Shown here: piece after piece, positions 34,101 to 44,235 of the stretch | Layout of the letters: each line of letters begins with the position of its first letter | How positions within the stretch are numbered: position 1 is the stretch's first letter | Program-made: the position numbers and the translations under genes | Notes under the pieces: generated by a model | The model's input: the letters and a program-made list of their open reading frames with translations, nothing else | Databases searched by the model: none | Told to the model about the DNA's origin: nothing | Source of the DNA: Magnolia sinica | Taxonomy: Eukaryota > Streptophyta > Magnoliopsida > Magnoliales > Magnoliaceae | Reading direction: 5' to 3' | DNA length: 64,000 nt | Assembly: GCF_029962835.1 (NCBI RefSeq) | Contig: NC_080577.1 | Location: 29,742,501 to 29,806,500, forward strand

Positions 34101-34819
34101 CATCAGATCGATGTGTTGAAATATTCTGATCTAGAAGACTTCCAGCACATCATACATCCATGGAAGACCCCAGAAGATCTACTGTTGGGATCACCAAACC
34201 GCTGGACATGTATGAATCCCACATGTTAGCAAACTATAGGTCTGCTGATGAGCAGGACCCCATAATTCCTCCTCCTCAGTACCTGAACATAAGCTAAATG
34301 CGAAGTAAAATGAGATGACTGTAGCAATCCATTCAATATATGACAGATCTCCATGGAAGAGCTTTGGACCTTCATCACCAACGGCTCACTCTCTAGAACC
34401 TGGAAAATTATCACACACACAAATTAAAAAAATTAAAAAATCAAGACATCATGAGACAATCATTATACCAGGAGACAAAACTGCAAGATTCCAGATGAAG
34501 GGGTCCATTTAAAGAACAATAAGAAGCTTAAAATGACACTCACACTGCATATCTTGCTCATCTTTGGACACCAATTCTCCATGAATTCTCTAGCCTCGTT
34601 AACGGCCATATCCAATTCCTCAAATTCTTTCAGCAGTAGTTCATCTGAAGGTATGCTAGAACCAACGACTTCATCAAGAACAGGCTTCAAATTCCTCAAT
34701 AGAGAAACCATATCTCGGTAGTTTTTTTGAAGTGGCGTGGTTTTCATGGTCTTGCAGGCAACTAAGTGAATAAATCGAGAAATGCTGTTAACTAGGCCTT
34801 CTATAGTCTTTGTGTCCAT
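25061..34819 (-). CDS. PUB4: U-box/ARM-repeat E3 ubiquitin ligase, PUB4-like (4 coding exons)
   Basis: The product is an E3 ubiquitin ligase: the U-box recruits the E2 enzyme and the ARM repeats bind targets. Exons on the minus strand are 34819-34544 (92 codons), 34399-34283 (39 codons), 31853-29925 (643 codons) and 25126-25061 (21 codons plus TGA), all phase 0, giving about 795 residues. Residues 1 to about 235 form the UND-type N-terminal helical region. The U-box is at about 236-310 (IPSYFRCPLSLELMMDPVIV, TYERAFIQRWL). A Ser-rich linker follows, then ARM repeats from about 509 to the end (ENAVTALLNLSINDDNKTF, NSAATLFSLSVLEEYKI, DAATALFNLS, LLANLATIPEGRAAI). The length is close to the roughly 830 residues of Arabidopsis PUB4. 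That protein has reported roles in receptor-kinase signalling, meristem and tapetum development. No stops or frameshifts were seen. A PUB2-type name is the alternative. Confidence 0.93.
25221..27600. mobile_element. TIR-bounded DNA element in intron, split by a LINE
   Basis: The ends are 24-nt inverted repeats matching at 23 positions: 25221-25244 (CCTGTTTGGTTGCCACTTAA...) and 27577-27600 (...AAGTGGCACCCAAACAGG). The CCTGTTTGG end is common in hAT-like non-autonomous elements. Inside are GGGTTGGGT/ACCCAACCC-type repeats (25310-25780, 27490-27560) and a LINE. No clear 8-bp duplication was found. Confidence 0.6.
25783..27488 (-). mobile_element. 5'-truncated L1-type LINE in PUB4-like intron
   Basis: The minus strand carries part of ORF2. 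Reverse-transcriptase pieces are SGLRQGDPLSP (about 27450-27485), KVNSDKSELLGVG and YLGLPLCIGKP. They are followed by VWRFGVEEGSLWRKVVSRKY (26669-26929), GIRFWEDVWLGG, and a zf-RVT-type end CLLCYQDEELVAHLFLHCDF (26092-26298). An A-tail (T run at 25811-25827 on plus) marks the 3' end. Flanking 14-bp direct repeats AAATCAGGTTGCAG (25769-25782) and AAATCAGGTTGGAG (27489-27502) are target-site duplications with one mismatch. The usual FADD site is lost by a small deletion. It is dead, and in the same direction as the host gene. Confidence 0.88.
27602..29454. other. Intronic sequence of the PUB4-like gene
   Basis: This is the middle of the last intron: non-coding, with GGGCCC/TGGTCCAC fragments of old dispersed repeats at about 27940-28330. 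No supportable gene was seen. The short open frames at 28968-29402 have no recognised product. Confidence 0.5.
29455..29795. repeat. GGGTTGGGT/CGGGTTCGGGTT-rich repeat in intron
   Basis: Irregular iterations of GGGTTGGGTC and CGGGTTCGGGTTGG close with ACCCTCAACCTGATCCAACC, so it can fold back on itself. It resembles the inside of the TIR element at 25221-27600. Confidence 0.6.
29925..31853 (-). CDS. PUB4: PUB4-like gene, main exon (U-box, linker, ARM repeats)
   Basis: The acceptor is GATCAATTGCTTCAG then CACTGTATGCAG at 31853. The donor is AAAGAAAAG then GTATGCATC at 29925/29924. It has 643 codons without a stop. The open frame continues three codons past each splice site, which is why the open frame alone begins with a false Met. 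It holds the whole U-box and nearly all of the ARM array. Confidence 0.95.
31854..34282. other. PUB4-like intron 2 (2.4 kb)
   Basis: This is non-coding, AT-rich sequence between good GT-AG sites. It contains a possible MITE at about 32385-33567. No gene was seen. Confidence 0.6.
32385..33567. mobile_element. Possible MITE with CAATGTTTTC inverted ends
   Basis: The left end ATGCACCCAATGTTTTCCAT and the right end, on the other strand, ATGCGTGCAATGTTTTCAT are similar. Inside each end are TATCG/CGATA-rich stretches (32440-32500, 33470-33545), also in inverted order. No target-site duplication was found. Confidence 0.35.
34283..34399 (-). CDS. PUB4: PUB4-like gene, coding exon 2 (39 codons)
   Basis: The acceptor is ATAATTTTCCAG then GTTCTAGAG. 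The donor is TATGTTCAG then GTACTGAGG. It reads VLESEPLVMKVQSSSMEICH and ends in LAYVQ, part of the UND region. It is phase 0 at both ends. Confidence 0.9.
34544..34819 (-). CDS. PUB4: PUB4-like gene, first coding exon (92 codons)
   Basis: ATG is at 34817-34819 (MDTKTIEGLVNSISRF). The donor is ATATGCAGT then GTGAGTGTC at 34543. The start is preceded by ATCTAAACAG/GTCTG, a good acceptor five bases upstream of ATG, so the 5' leader is spliced. It is the only Met that fits the family's N-terminus. Confidence 0.9.
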
Positions 34820-36324
34820 CAGACCTGTTTAGATAGAATCAAAGCATGTCAGGCGTGATGGGGACTACCCAAATAGCTTCATTTAAGGACTTATGGTTCT
34901 AGAATGCAAAGAATATTACATCAAAACTCCCTAAACTAGTTCCAGTGGTGCTGGTACCACCACAAGCTTACAGTGATACCAAGCAGTGTGGGGCCCACGT
35001 GGTGTACGTATCACATCCAACCTGTCGATCAGATGCGTCCATTCAGGTTAACCCCATGGACTGAAAATCAGCTCAATCTGAAACTCATGTAGGACACAAC
35101 ACGGGGAACAAGGTGGGAGAGGAGGCCTACTCTTGATTCTCACTGTGGCCCACATGAGTTGCAGAACAGCCTGATTTTTGTCCTAACACTTCATCCATGG
35201 CAGATGAAGTCTGGCCAGCCTGGATTCTGTATACACAGTATGATGCGTCCCCATGCCAAATCAAGGGTTAGCATCCCCTATCAACTTGTCCCCTTTGCTG
35301 TGGCGGACCTAAGTTTCTGTTTGGGCTGAATTGGGTCTGAGGCAGCATATCAGATGGACAGGTCAGACTTTGTGAATATATCATGTGGACCGTGCTTCTT
35401 TCCAGTACACCATAGCTAATGGTGGTACTGGTACCACCTGAGCACACCCCTTCTTTTAAGGGATGAATTATGAGGTCTCCAACTTCCAACAATATAAAGA
35501 ACTCCTAGACACACAGTTGCAAATTGTATTGGTCGTGATGAGTGTTATACATGAAATATTGATGAAGGATATCACAAATATGCTGTCCTAAAGATCAGCA
35601 ACATCAAGAACTGAGAATATCTAATGCCTCTCAGCTTGCGTTTCAAGTAATTCTCCATCCGCTTTGGCTCAGAGTCAGAGTTCGAAAGAAACGAAAAAGA
35701 ATAGAAAGAGTTCTTCACTGAGAAAACTACATTTGGTATTTCTACAAATCACATTGCCATCAAGTATGCTACAAGCTCCAACTTGACCCAAAACACAAGA
35801 TTTAATGGAAATCAGTGACTGTATCTGAAAAGTCTAGTTGTGATGGAAAAAACAGATAGTTTCAGCATAAGACCATAATAACTGCTCCATAAGACCATGA
35901 TTTCTTGATATCAAGCAATCAAACGAAGGGAGCCGATTACCTGCCTCTGGAGGCACAACATTTTCATGCCTCCAGATTGTGAACCACACACATGGCGCAT
36001 GTGTATGATGATCCAAACCAGGCAACACCTGCTCTCATCTGTTGATTAGCCCCTAAACAAATGTTGCTATGATTAGACTATCTTAACCATCAAACAATAG
36101 GCCTTTCCTCACATAATAAGAAGCATTGCTGACTCTTGTCTTTTGGTGTCCATTTGTATGCTACCAAGTAAAGGGCTAAATTTGTGATTTTTGGTCCATG
36201 GCCCATTGACCATTAAAAATATGAAACACAAGGTTTTGATGTCATCCATTTGCGCAGGATCTGCTCCCTCAAATGAAACAGGCTTGTCTGGTTGTATTGT
36301 TTACTGCCACTAATTAGACCCAAG

Positions 36325-36392
36325 GAAAAATAAATAAATAAATAAAAATAAAAATAAAAATAAAGAAGAAGAAGAAGAAGAAGAAGAAGAAG
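36325..36392. repeat. (AAATAAATA)/(GAA)n microsatellite
   Basis: AAATAAAAATAAAAATA is followed by about nine AAG/GAA triplets, inside the 5' leader intron. Confidence 0.9.
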
Positions 36393-36439
36393 AGGAAATG
36401 AAAAGAAAAGAAGACAACTTTCACAAGACCAGATTCAAG

Positions 36440-36607
36440 CAAGGTTTATAGTATCATCCGAAGCCAGTATGTATCGCCCAATACGTACTGGTATATCCTA
36501 CAGCTGAATTGGACCCATATCCGCCCAAAACAGCCCAATATAGGGGTGATACAGGACTGTATTCGTAGTGAATGATATGATACCTGATGCAACAATTTAA
36601 AACCTTG
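36440..36607. mobile_element. Small possible hAT-type MITE
   Basis: The ends AAGGTTTATA and TTTAAAACCTT are inverted and similar. The interior has GTATCATCC, TACGTACTGGTATATCC and GATATGATACC. It is only about 170 bp long, with no certain duplication. Confidence 0.3.
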
Positions 36608-37440
36608 GATCCAAGTGAAACAGGACTAGAGAGAGAACCAGGGAGCCAAGTTAGCAATCTTTTACATGATTGTCAAAATGACTGATATAAACACGACGTC
36701 AAAAAGGTATAATTTAAAGCTTTTTCAACATGAATTTTCATTAAAGAAGAAAACCCAAAAATCGATTCCATTTCAATTGGTGGAAAACAAATGATTTCAA
36801 GTCCAATGCATCTGCAAATGTCTGTTCAGGATTTGTTTCCCAATTCCAAGATGCATCTTTTTTCCAATTACAGACGTGAATTTGCACACAAAGCAAGACA
36901 CCCAGACGAAACCAATACGTGAGTTTTGTGTATGAACTCAAACAAGATGAGAAAATCCAAATGAACTTCACTTCAATTGGTGTGAAAAGGGAGGGAGGGG
37001 AGTTCACCTCCAACCCATTGCAAGCATCAGGTCTAACAAATCATATCAAATTCCAAGATCCAATTTGCAGCCACGATTTCACAGACAAAAACAAACATTA
37101 AAAAGACAAAAAAGAAATAACAAAGATGATTTTGATAAACACATTTTCTATGCAAATCCACACGAAACAAGAAAAACCAAATGATTTTCTCCTCAACTGG
37201 TTGAAAACCTACAATTTCAACTCCTACCCATTTGCAAACATCGGATTCAAAAAACATCCTCATAACCCCCAGACTCTTCTTGTTTCCCAGTGGCATCCAT
37301 AAATTCCACACAAGCACAAACAAAAAGACTCACATGATTCTAGTGACAGCTTTTATGCATGAATTCACACATAACAAGAAAACCCATCTGCAAAACCCAA
37401 AAAATAATAATAATAAATAAATAAATAAATAAAAAGATAC

Positions 37441-37640
37441 CTCTGTTGCCGGTGGTATTTGTGGATGAAAGAAGCAATGAATGCTGATGAAACCCAAAAC
37501 CCGAGGTTTTAATATCCAAATCAATAGTCCGATTACCATGCATCAGTCCAATCCTCTTCTTGAGCTCTTGCTAGAGAATAAAAACCTAAGCTTTTGAGAG
37601 AGAGAGAGAGAGGCTGAAGAGCTGAAAAGGGCGAAAAGCT
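37441..37640 (-). other. Putative non-coding first exon of PUB4-like gene
   Basis: On the minus strand a CT-rich leader (CTTCAGCCTCTCTCTCTCTC) and AGCAAGAGCTCAAGAAGAGG end in a good donor (CAGAG/GTATCT). AT-rich DNA with TATA-like strings (ATTTTTTATT about 37688-37698; AATATACAC about 37668-37676) lies upstream. Transcript data would settle it. Confidence 0.45.
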
Positions 37641-37644
37641 GAGT

Positions 37645-38949
37645 TTTTTTTATTGGATTTGCTGTGTATATTGGTGAAAACTCAAGAATAAAAAATAGGA
37701 GAATGCTGTCATGATGGTACACGTGTCCAGCATTTATTGCGATCAGGACTGTTGATGTGGTGGACCACGTTGCGGATAGGTTGTAACGAATTAAAAGACA
37801 GGAGAACCTGATCATACAGTTGCTATGAGTTTTCTAGCGATTGTGGAATTTTCATCTTATCTGATCTGACCGTTCCTTTTGTATCCTATCCATGTGGTGG
37901 CCCACTAATCCAATAGTCCTGATCAGTACACGTGTTTGCCACGTGTACACATGAGAAGAGTGAGATGCATAGAGCATCTGTTACACGAGGTGCATGGTAT
38001 TATCTTTTCCCGTTTAAGAGAAGAGACGAGAGATAACACCGCCGGGCTTCTTTTCGCCGATGGAATGAAATCTGTGAGAGACAGAGTATGAATTACAGCG
38101 ACCTCGACCCGAGGATAACTACATCATCCTCGAGCCTTAGATATGTTCAACTAAGGCCCATGGATAGGTGATCCTTACCGTTGATCTGATGTAATATGGA
38201 TCGATTATCCTAATGAATATTTTACACGAATTATTTCTATAATGTCAACGGTCCACTTCGGCGGGTAAAAGGGCAGATATTGGGAGATATAGATGTATAT
38301 CGGATCCCATCATATCAATGGTCTTGATCACTTGAAGGTGGGCCCCACTTGTACGAACTCGAGGCCGGATGATATTCTTACGGTCTGGTCGAGTTTCATG
38401 TAATTCCCAGCCAGGAGAGTACTAACGAGCCCGATAAAAAATTGAAACACGTAGAATAGAATGTGACAGATACATGCAATCGTATCACTACTCGTGATGC
38501 CGTACAATTTTTCCCGCCAAAGTGAAGATTTTGTATGAAATCTGTACCGTAAAATCGGTAGGGACCACCATGAAGGTCATGTAACAAAAAAAAAAACGGA
38601 TCCTATAATCATGTTGACTACAAGATTAAACTCAACGCAGCACCAACGTTCTAAATCAACCTTATTTATGGCCCACATATTGATATAATAATTCCCATTA
38701 ATCATCATGGTGGGGCATAAATTTTTAGTGGTATGGATTTATTTTTAAAAAATGTGATGTCGGTGGAAATGATGGTTTAGCACCGCAAGTGTGGTGCCGT
38801 TGACTGTTGGTGAACAATTCTCAGACCAAAATACCCTTATCAGACTGAACGTTCCACGCTATATACTTCCCATGCTTTTCTCACGTGGATCTGCTCGCGT
38901 GGAGTTGTAGTCTACGCACAACAGGGATGCCACTGCCTGCTACCCCACA
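37645..38949. other. Upstream intergenic DNA of the PUB4-like gene
   Basis: Presumed promoter region, with no gene recognised. It includes GGTGGGCCCCACTTG at about 38337 and other short pieces of dispersed repeats. Confidence 0.45.
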
Positions 38950-39370
38950 GTGATGTTTTTGAGAAATCCACCCCGTCCATCCGTTTTTCTAGATTATATT
39001 AAGGGGCGAAACAAAATACGAGGCATGTTGAAAACTCAACTGGGCCACACGACAGGAAAAATTGACGACAGAAATGCCTGCCGTTGAAACCTTTCGGTGG
39101 TTCAACGTGATGTTTATATTCCATCCAAACCGTTGATAAGGTCATTCCGACTTGTAAGAATTGAAAATATAAAAATATTAGCCTGATCGAAAACTTATGT
39201 AGTCCCACAAATGTTTCAACGGTGCACGTTTGATCCTGATTGTTTCCTGGAACATTTCAGCGTTGGATCTTCCTCTATCTTTTTGTGCAGTCCTAACATG
39301 AACTGGAAAAACAGATGGACGGAGTGGATTTTCACAAACATCACAGTGGACCCCACTAAATTCCGACCCG
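38950..39370. mobile_element. Fold-back repeat copy
   Basis: The left arm CCCCACAGTGATGTTTTTGA, CCGTCCATCCGTTTTTCTAG and the right arm ACAGATGGACGGAGTGGATT, TCACAGTGGACCCCAC are reverse complements with mismatches. The centre has ATCCAAACCGTTGATAAGG. Confidence 0.7.
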
Positions 39371-39784
39371 GGTCACAAGAACAGCCCACAACGTGGCATT
39401 TGTGCGAGATCCGGGACGTTCATATGTTGGACCAGTGAGCATCCAACCCTATAACATCCCTATCTATCGACTCATATGGTGGGTTCATACATTCATGACA
39501 AAAACGTACAGCTAGAAATGTGATCAATGGTCCATATTCATCATTTACGTGTCGCCTATCTGATGAGCAGACTACTGTGGGTCGTACCTGTTGAATTAAT
39601 CACAGATCATACACATGTGCCAAGTTAGCACGTGCGCCGCTTAGAAAACCCTCCACGTAACGCAGGCGAGTCTCACGTGCATTCATACTCATATGCGTTT
39701 GTGTCACTTTCTCACAGAGGAGTTATTTTATGCTCCATCAGGCGTGATGTGTGATACGCAGGCACTTGAAATCAGTGGATCCCT

Positions 39785-40200
39785 GACTGTGGAGCCCACT
39801 ATATGTATGTGGCTCACATCCATGCTGTCCATCCATTCTGAAAGCTCATTTTGAAGTATGATATAAAAAAATGAACCAGATCCAAATCTTAGGTGGACCA
39901 CACCACAGGAAGCAGTGGAGATTGAATAGGCACCATTAAAAACTTCTTAAGGGCCACCAGAGTGTTTATTTCTCATCCAACCTGTTGATAATGTTACAAA
40001 TACCTGGATGAAGGGACCACCCAAATACCAGCTTGATGGAAAACTTTCGTGGCACCCAAAAAGTTTTTAACGGTCAATAACCACTGTTTCCTGTGGTATG
40101 GTCTACCTGAGATTTGGATCTTCTTCATGTACTAAAATTAGCTGTCAAAAAGGATGGGCATCGTGGATGTAAGGCACATATATCATGGTGGGCCCCACAC
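39785..40200. mobile_element. Fold-back repeat copy
   Basis: The left arm GTGGAGCCCACTATATGTAT, CTGTCCATCCATTCTG and the right arm AGGATGGGCATCGTGGATG, ATCATGGTGGGCCCCAC are inverted. Both GGACCACACCACAGGAAGC and TTCCTGTGGTATGGTCTACC occur, as the palindrome requires. Confidence 0.8.
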
Positions 40201-40600
40201 CACTTGAAAATGTACACGTGTCACATATTTGTCTCCAAGTAAACGTCCAAATCATGCAAGCCAACGACGGGTTATAAGACTAAAATGTTAATTGAATTAT
40301 TTTAATCTTCGGTATATGGACACTTGTTTGTTTACTTTTGACCGTTGATTATTTTTATGTTTGCTATTAGATATCATACAAGCGTCCAATTAAGCAATAA
40401 TTTCTGTATTTTGTTTCTTTTTTCTTTTTTTTAATAAATTTCTAAGGTGATAGTCACCGTATGGGAAGTTTCATTTGAATGAGACCTGCCACATCAGCAA
40501 CTTTTGCATGCCTGTGTATCATCTATCATAACATGTCCAGAGCATCAAAGTTTTTGTCTTTCCACCCTGAAATAGAAATTGGCACCAACCATAAAACTGG

Positions 40601-41120
40601 AAAAGCTAAAAAGGCTTTAGACAGCCTAACAAATGGGAAGTATTTGATACTCTGCCAAAGTTTGGCACTTCATAGTCAGTCACTCAGAAATTGTACATGG
40701 GACGCCCATTGATACGAAATGATACGACACCCAAGCCTACGTGCAATGATTGTAAATTATTTTACCTGCATTCTTATATTAGTGGCCAAAATATAATTAC
40801 GATACTTTTATATTACTCTAATGTCAAGTCATTATTCAAGTACATTAAGATAGCTGTTTGAAATGCTAATAAGGCTTTAGACAGCCTAACAAATGGGAAG
40901 TATTTGATACTCTGCCAAGTATGACACTTCATACCTAGTCACTCATAAATTGTACATGGGACGCCCATTAACATGAAATGAAATGACACCCAACCCTACG
41001 CACAATGATTGTAAATTATTTTACCTGCATTTTATATTAGTGGTCAAAATATAATTATAGTACTTTTATATTACTTTAATGTCAAGTCATTATCCAAGTA
41101 CATTAATATAGTTGTTTGAA
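40601..41120. repeat. Tandem duplication, two 260-bp units
   Basis: AAGGCTTTAGACAGCC occurs at 40611 and 40871, and the whole following 250 bp matches with about 10% differences (TGGGACGCCCATT, GATTGTAAATTATTTTACC, CAAGTACATTAA). It is non-coding. The direct, gapless arrangement suggests one unequal-exchange or slippage event. Confidence 0.9.
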
Positions 41121-41305
41121 TTCAAAATTTTCTAATGATTCATTTAAAAAAATACAATAATTATAAATTCTTTTATATATCACCTAAATATTTGTAGTTG
41201 AGTGATGATTTCCCAGTTTGGTTAAGTGGTGATAAAATCATAATGATAAGACATTTATTTTATATTATGGTAGTAAGTGGTCAAATAAATAGACCTTAAA
41301 TAATA
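41121..41305. other. AT-rich spacer
   Basis: Nothing recognised; it precedes the nested LTR stack. Confidence 0.5.
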
Positions 41306-43389
41306 ATAATTGTTGTGGGAAAAATGGACCGACAGGTGAAGGTAGGTCAAGTTGAGACCCAGAACGCCACAATGCGTAAAAGAGGATGAGAAACCCGATT
41401 GCCCAATTAAAAAGGAAGGTTGGCACGACCAAGGTTGAAATGAAGCTCGGCACGATCTGGAATAAACCTTCCGAGGGATAACCCAATGAGCTTATTAGGA
41501 CTCATAAATAAGTTAAAGGCTACAAAAATTAAACATCACAAAGATGTTCTTCCTAATTAAAATGATAGGTCGACAGGTGGGGATGAGCTTATCCAACCTT
41601 ATAGACTATTACATCTATGGTCCGACCTTATCCAAAGGCCGGTCAAATCCACCCCGACTCTCAACTGGCGTCCAAACTTATCCATGTCTATGATCTGACC
41701 TTATCCAAGAGAGTGGTCCAAAGTTCTCTCTAAGGATCACGGAGGTTAATTCACAATTAGCTCGGTGTAACACCCCGAATTTTGAAGGTCAAGCAAATGC
41801 TCAACTCCTGAGATTCTAAGCATCACTTATGCTTTGCAGAAGCCGGTTTCTCGGTTACTTCTACATTAAACAATTAAGCACGTATAGGATTATACTAAAC
41901 AATGTATCATTCTCTGTAATAAACACAATTAAAGTAGAAAATTAAATTGAAATGCATATAGTATGATTATTGTCACGCCCCAAACTCGGAAACCGGGCTC
42001 ACAAAATTTTCGATCGCCGAATCCGGCGCCGACAGCCTCCGTAGAACCCCATTCTCGGCTCCCAGCGCCCATTCGCCAGGTTCCGATCCTGGGATGCTAC
42101 GAGGAGGATTTTTAACATCAGTTTGATTCGTAATAAGCATAACCAAAGGCATAACCCACAACAACAACCAAAAACTCCATCACATTTCCACTATGATCAA
42201 AAACTTTACAAGTACAATGAGCATAAAGGGAAATACAATGAAGATGAACAAGAACTCCAAAATGATCAGCCACGCGCCCAAGCCTCAGCGCTGCTGCGAT
42301 CCAACGTCACCTGCACGCAACGGTCGTGCATAAGCTTATAGAAAGCTTAGAGGGTGGTGAAAGTGTATGCTCAAGGTGGTAATGCAGTTATGCAGTATCA
42401 GAGTAATGCGGAACATGCTGATGAATGCCAAGAATACCATTAGCCGTACCAAGGCCATGCGGTGCAAAGAATGATGTCGGCCATACCAAGGCCACGCAAT
42501 GCGAAATGTAACTCAAGCATACAAATCTTCATCTAAGTCCACATATCGATACAGCTCAAAATCTGGAATATCACCGGGGTCTAGTACACTCCAAGCCAGA
42601 TTGTCACCCCATCGCGAGCAATAAGGTGAGTGAAAAAGACCTCATTATCCGCCAGCCAATATCAGGCTCAGCTCGTCAATAGCGGACCCATTCCTCAAGC
42701 TGGTCAGACTTAGCCTAGCATTGCCCCCTACTCTCGGGCGGGTAAGGCCACACCCCCTTCCAACCGACCACGACACAGTGGAAAGCGCAACCGTCTGGTA
42801 ATCGGCACTCGTCGCTCATGCACCCACTCGGTCTAGACGTTGGAGCAACCTCTTGGTACCATAAGGGTTTAGGGACTTTCACCCAGGGATATCTATAGCA
42901 CCCCATGTAGAACAATATTTTCGGTATCCAATCCTGCTAACCACGATACGTCTGTGGAGGCTACGGCCCTGATGTCGCTAAGGCGTACAGTAACCATATC
43001 ACACAATGCGAATGCATGAATCACACTATCCAGTCATACAGCAATCCTGCGCGTATCGTGTGCTCATGTAGGGCAACACCCCCTATCCGGGAGCCCCTAA
43101 ACAATCTACCCGAAGGCATATGCTATGATCAGTCACTCCTCATATCAAGCATACATATGATGCGTTTGATCGTGAATCATGGAACTATACTAAGTAGGCC
43201 ATATGATAATGGATGCAGTTCATAACGAAGATGGGCTTAGACAACCTACACATTACATGTACGGGCCTATAATGAGCCCTAGGGTGAGTCATAATGTAGA
43301 CATTTAACCAACACTATACTTGCAATGTAGACGTCAAACCAACATTACTCCCAAAGCATAGCCCGTCGTAAGTATTATTGCATAAACCA

Positions 43390-43790
43390 TGATGGGATTA
43401 CACATTGCAATGGACCTTAGGTACATCCCCTTGGGCCTTCAATATATCAAATGGGCCGTATCACATGGGCCTTACATTTATCAAATGGGCTGCATTAATG
43501 GACCTCACCAACGGACCTTATGTACATTGCAATGGGCCATAGCCCATGGGCCTTACAATACATCACAATGGGCTTAATCACATGGGCCTTATGTGTATCA
43601 AATGGGCCACACCAATTGGGCCCCATAAGTACATCAAATGGGCCTCAACCCATAGGCCTCAATACATTTTAATGGGCCTTAACCCATGGGCCCCTAATAC
43701 ATCAAATGGGCCTCGACCCATGGGCCTTACATATATATCAAAGAGAGCCTTAACCATGGGCCACAAGTAAACTGAGGTGGGCCTCCTACC
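43390..43790. repeat. ATGGGCC minisatellite inside LTR A3
   Basis: About 13 units of roughly 30 bp with CATCAAATGGGCC and CCCATGGGCCTTAC, matching 20745-21180. A (TA)n tract at 43798-43850 and an ACAC tract follow. Confidence 0.85.
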
Positions 43791-43959
43791 ACCAGTGTAT
43801 TATATATAATATAATATATAATATTATATATATATATAAATATATATACACACACACGTACACACCCACACACGCACGCACATGAACACAAATATCATAG
43901 TGGGCTCCACCGTCCAGGCGGACGGTGGAAATGAAACACATAAATCGCTGTGGGCTCCA

Positions 43960-44235
43960 CATGGGGCCCACCATAAAGTTTGCTTTCCATCCAACCTGTT
44001 GAGAAGGTCACGCAGACCTGGATTGAAGTGAAAAAAACAAATTTCATATCGATCCTAAACTTCTGTGGACCCAAAAGGGGTTTTAATGGTAGAGGTTCAA
44101 TCCCACTGTTTCCTACGGTGTGGGCCACCTGAGCGCTGTATGGAGCTAAAATTTGGAGGGGGCCCACTGCTGGGGGTGGCCTACCTCGTGAACGGGTTGG
44201 ATGGCAAATAAACATCAAGGTGGGGCCCACGGCTA
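43960..44235. mobile_element. Fold-back repeat inside LTR A3
   Basis: It runs from CATGGGGCCCACCATAAAG to CATCAAGGTGGGGCCCAC, the same copy as 21335-21620 in the other LTR, so it was inherited with the LTR. Confidence 0.7.

Larger units (their letters stand above)
34825..37440. other. Intron in the 5' leader of the PUB4-like gene
   Basis: It is bounded on the minus strand by a donor GGCAACAGAG/GTATCT (37441/37440) and an acceptor ATCTAAACAG/GTCTG (34825/34824). It contains a microsatellite and a small possible MITE. No coding exon was recognised. Assignment as an intron rests on these sites and on the downstream ATG. Confidence 0.5.
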
